Source of the DNA: Ophiostoma sp. CBS 140.51
Taxonomy: Eukaryota; Ascomycota; Sordariomycetes; Ophiostomatales; Ophiostomataceae
Reading direction: 5' to 3'
DNA: 10,804 nucleotides
NCBI GenBank assembly: GCA_029298735.1
Contig: JANSLP010000576.1
Coordinates: 1-10,804 of the forward strand
Positions 7,621-10,804 of the stretch are shown in pieces. Positions within the stretch are counted from its first letter, which is position 1, and each line of letters opens with the position of its first letter. The notes under the pieces were generated by a model. The model had not been told where the DNA came from, made no database searches, and saw only the letters and a program-made list of their open reading frames with translations. The position numbers were made by a program, and so were the translations under genes.

Positions 7621-9325
7621 ATTCCGAGAACGATAAACAACTAACAACAAATATCTGTTTGCAGTCCGCCTCCAGCTCTGCCTACATATCGAAAACGTAA
7701 AATTGACGAGAGACTGACGACCGTGGTATGCAAGGAAGAAGCAAAAAGACCTCACCTTCACTCAGTTAAAAACAATTCACCTGCCACTGCTGTCTCCCGA
7801 TCGCCAACGAGGCATTTGTGTGGCGTTGCAACCATCCGGCATGCTGCACAACATGCAGTAGCTGTCTCGATTGCTTTCTTTTTTCTCTATTTGCCTCTTC
7901 AACAAAGTTAACAAACCTTATCCATTCGTCAACACCCTAGAATGCCCCATGTTTGGTCGAAACAATAAGCTATCTTGGTTTCTTGGTCTTTCTTTGGTTT
8001 CGGTCATCTCGGTGGTCAAGTCACAAGCAAAACGGAAGGTGCCAACACCGAGACGTTGTCTGTTGTACTCGTGGGAGAATGCAAAGGTGCAGGATGCAAG
8101 GTGCAAGACCGTTTTTCCATGGGATATGGTCCATGGATATGCTCAATGACCATTCCCGATGGCCATCGACCTTGGCAAATCTGCCCATCGCCATTGTACT
8201 ATTCCTGACTCAGGATGCCTGGCCTTCTACGGAGTAAAAACCGTTTTTGAGGCGCTTCGTTAGTCCCCGGTTGAACTTGCATTTCTTTTTCCACATTGGT
8301 GAGTGGCGGCGGTGGAGAGACAGTGGACTTTGGTGGGCTGCGATGGTGGGTGTTGTGGGTACGTTTTCCTCGTGGCAGGGGCTCCTCGTAGGGATAGGCA
8401 GGGAAAGAAGACGGGAAAAGACAATGTGCACGACGCCTGAAGAATAGACAGCAAGAAAGACTTGACATCACTCTCAACGCTCACACGCCGCTCGCACGCA
8501 CAACACTCGGCCTGCTGCTAGATCGTTAGTGAAACAATGGGGATCATCCACCGCTACTCGGTTGAGGATTGGGCGGGTGCTCGGGAAGGATGAAGAAGGA
8601 AAAAAGGAAGGAAAAATGTGGAGGACTTTTTCACTTCAGGGGGAAGGTCAAGGGGTGTGTCTAGCACGGCTGTCTTCTTTCCCTGAGCTTTCCCTTCTCG
8701 CCCATCTTTAACTGGACTGTCTGGTCTGTGCTGGCGCCGAGTCCCGTCATTTGCTCGAGTACGAAGACTGGGCACAAGCTTGACAAATCTTGCCCAAATC
8801 GGACTGCCTTTTCGTTTTCTGCATCTCCGGTCGAATCGTTTTTGATGGTGAATGCAAATCATCACTGGACTTTCCGATCGACTATGAGTCCATCCGAGCT
8901 GCCAACTGCCCATAACTGCCAATCCTTTTTATCTTCTCCACGTCTGAGATTTTCTGTGCTAGTTCGGAGAAATCTTAAGAAAAAAATGGCACCCCAAGGA
9001 AAGAAACTTGAGCCATCGTAATGGCAATCACACAATAATAAAAACGGACCTCACATCACGGTAATATCCGTGTGATACGGGAGAGGCGGAAGACAGAAGA
9101 CAAAAGCCAGGACACAGACTGCAAGACCGTAAAGACAAGAAAGCCCACTGAAGAAAGCCAGAAAATACCCAAAACAGGGCAAATAGAAATTAGGCAAGTC
9201 AAGGCAAGCCACCGTTTCACCGGGTTTACTGCTAATACAAAACGGTATTTGGTCTTGTTCTCTCAAACTTTCGACAAGCCAGTCGCTACTCGTCCTCAGC
9301 CTCTGAGCCTCTCCACACCACCCTT
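7621..9325. other. Stretch without a supportable gene
   Basis: About 1.7 kb of mixed composition. Short open frames exist on both strands but none has codon bias, domain motifs or consistent splice sites. Small local duplications are present: a CCATGG-plus-GATATG motif repeated at 8117-8128 and 8131-8142, and a GGTGCA/GATGCA cluster at about 8079-8107. No RNA gene was recognised. Confidence 0.5.
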
Positions 9326-9427
9326 CTTTCCGTGTTAGTGGAGGTTTTGCTGAACGTTAGTCCCGTCGGAGGCGTGCATTTTCACCGAGAATCGCCAGCA
9401 CCCACAGCAAGGCACTAACACGGAAAG
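9326..9427. repeat. Perfect 15-bp inverted repeat enclosing 72 bp (102 bp overall)
   Basis: The left arm at 9326-9340 (CTTTCCGTGTTAGTG) is the exact reverse complement of 9413-9427. A further 6-bp complementary pair (TTGCTG 9347-9352 with CAGCAA 9405-9410) continues the stem after an asymmetric internal loop of 6 and 2 bases. As RNA this would form a hairpin of about 21 pairs with a 52-base apical loop. No clear target-site duplication flanks the arms, so a miniature transposon is possible but not shown. It lies in non-coding sequence directly left of two short tandem arrays. Confidence 0.8.
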
Positions 9428-9478
9428 CTCGAAAACTCGAAAAACAGCATAACGCCCAACGCCCGACGCTTAACGCTT
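9428..9478. repeat. Two adjacent short tandem arrays: CTCGAAAA x2 and RACGCYY x4
   Basis: CTCGAAAA occurs at 9428-9435 and 9436-9443. After seven bases there are four abutting heptamers: AACGCCC (9451-9457), AACGCCC (9458-9464), GACGCTT (9465-9471) and AACGCTT (9472-9478). The arrays start right at the edge of the 15-bp inverted repeat. A heptamer array does not encode a protein repeat. Origin by slippage or a clustered protein-binding site are both possible. Confidence 0.75.
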
Positions 9479-10804
9479 GTTGACTGACGCGGACCTTGAA
9501 ACGGGTTTATCAGATGGTGGTTTCGAGCAGGGCACTTTTCAGGCGTCTTTCTGTTCTTTCTCGCCATCCTCTTTCTACTCTGGCCCTTTGGGGGTCAGGC
9601 GTCGGTTTAACAGACCCCGTTTGTGGCGCAATAACCCACTTGGACTGCCGTCTGAGCGTTTTTTGTTTCTGTTTTGCTTGGGCCTTTTGATTTTGTTTCC
9701 CTCTTTTCTTTCTTTCTTGTGCCATCTTTTCTTTTTGCTTCCAGGCTAGGGCCTGAAGGGACGCCGCCATCACAAAAAGAGGCTGGTCAGGCCGTTGAAG
9801 ACCAGAAAAAAGCCACTGTCTGTTCTCTATCACCGCCTCAAAGTCCACCCCCAGCCCAACACCAAGCCTCCAAAGACACCATGCCCGCACACAAAAGCTG
9901 AGCTTGACAACACCACAACCCACACCGGGGGCCCCCACGATGTAACGCTCGGTTTCTGAGCAGATGTCTGTTCTGGAGCTGGTCTAGCTGAAAAAGACAG
10001 CCAAAGACTCGGCTCAGGGCGTCAGGCGCTGCCTGTCAGCACAAACCCAAAAACCAAACAAAAAACCCTCCATTTCACTACCGGAATTCTCCGCTGCACA
10101 GATCACAGACAAACAGGGTTCTATTTTCACTTCTCACCCACACTGAGAACTGAGAAAATTGTCAGGGTACGGTCGGCGATGAAAACAGACGACCCGGACC
10201 CGAGCCAGACTATTCTCGTCCCCATTCAGTCTTCAATGTCCCCTCACTCTCACCATCTTCGCACATCCGCGGGCTCCGGCCGGACTGCAACAGCGCATTG
10301 ATTTCCCCGCCACCTGGGCAGGGCCCTGAACATTCCCTGAATAGGACAAAGAACGCAAGGTAAGGCCCCAGCATAGCATACGAGGGACGCGCATTCCGTC
10401 CTCGGCGTCCTCTGTGTGCTCCGTGCTCTCCGGGCGATCAGCGTGCAACACCTTGCTTGGTAAGATGAAATCTTGGGTCGCACGCCCAACAATTGACAAC
10501 TCATTTAGCACTTGTTGAGTGTTGAGAGGCAGAAAGAATTATTGAGGCTCTCGTGCTAGGACCACTGTCCGGTCCCGTCTTGCATATTGTCTGGGTGTTG
10601 CTTTTGATTTCGGTGTCTTGGGCTGGTCCTGTTCGGCGCCGCCGCCAGAGACAAGGGCGGAAAGTCATTAGCAGACTGTATCAGGTGCCCGTCTTGTGTG
10701 TAAGTTGTGCTAGCCCCGTGTAGGCTATGGCCACGTGCTGTGTTGTGATCGGCAAGGTCGCCGACGCCTCGGGAAGCCGGCACACTCCAACAGTATAAGA
10801 ACGC
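9479..10804. other. Right-hand stretch with splice-like signals but no supportable CDS
   Basis: The + strand is pyrimidine-rich from about 9540 to 9745 and ends in an acceptor-like TGCTTCCAG near 9744. GC content then rises, with only short frames, such as a six-codon ATG frame at 9881 and a 21-codon ATG frame at 10236. Good donor words occur at 10360 (GCAAG|GTAAGG) and 10460 (GCTTG|GTAAGA), and both could use the ATTTAG acceptor ending at 10508. A TATAAG word lies at the right edge (10795-10800). Together this could be the spliced leader of a rightward gene beyond the window. That is inference; frames on the - strand are no better. Confidence 0.35.

Noticed and set aside
7189..7761. 190-residue open frame on the minus strand
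   Set aside because: It is composed of Phe/Leu/Ser/Pro runs dictated by the purine-rich + strand; no motif, no C/G-ending codon bias, and the longest run (about 80-110) is a poly-Phe/Leu composition artefact.
8157..8168. 12-bp perfect palindrome CGATGGCCATCG
   Set aside because: Palindromes of this length are expected about two to three times by chance in a window this size.
1..10804. CRISPR arrays, bacterial operons, phage or virus genes, transposase or reverse transcriptase
   Set aside because: No regularly spaced repeats with unique spacers, no ribosome-binding-site-led ORF chains, and no recognisable catalytic motifs of these proteins in any frame.

Overview
The window looks like nuclear DNA of a filamentous ascomycete (Pezizomycotina). 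The single clear gene has short GT-AG introns with CTAAC-type branch points near the acceptor. Its codons end mostly in C or G, its protein is rich in Ser, Pro, His, Gln and Asn, and it is preceded by a pyrimidine tract like those of filamentous-fungal core promoters. A Sordariomycete would fit, but I cannot place it further from sequence alone.

Layout. Positions 1-92 hold a CT-rich promoter/leader tract and a five-codon upstream ORF. Positions 93-2123 hold one four-exon gene on the + strand. My exon model is 93-403, 641-711, 904-1537 and 1598-2123, 1542 nt in total, which encodes 513 residues with all phases compatible. The product is a largely disordered, low-complexity protein with a zinc-finger module at its extreme C-terminus, most likely a DNA-binding transcription factor. 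I recognise the module type but cannot name a characterised orthologue.

The remaining 8.7 kb (2124-10804) has no protein-coding gene I can defend. It alternates T-rich and purine-rich blocks on the + strand and carries several short tandem arrays: a 13-bp unit near 3900, a 7-bp unit near 9450, and others. It also has a perfect 15-bp inverted repeat spanning 102 bp (9326-9427), a purine tract with four AGGGG pentamers (7457-7512), an isolated tRNA-type B-box (7317-7327), and several intron-like splice-site pairs without convincing coding sequence, notably at 5546-5593 and 10360/10460-10508. The most economical reading is a long intergenic regulatory region, possibly with non-coding transcripts or the spliced leader of a gene to the right of the window.

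With one gene there is no operon or pathway to reconstruct. Points of interest are the atypical zinc-finger pair, the 71-nt internal exon whose skipping would frameshift the protein, and the unexplained structure in the long non-coding stretch.
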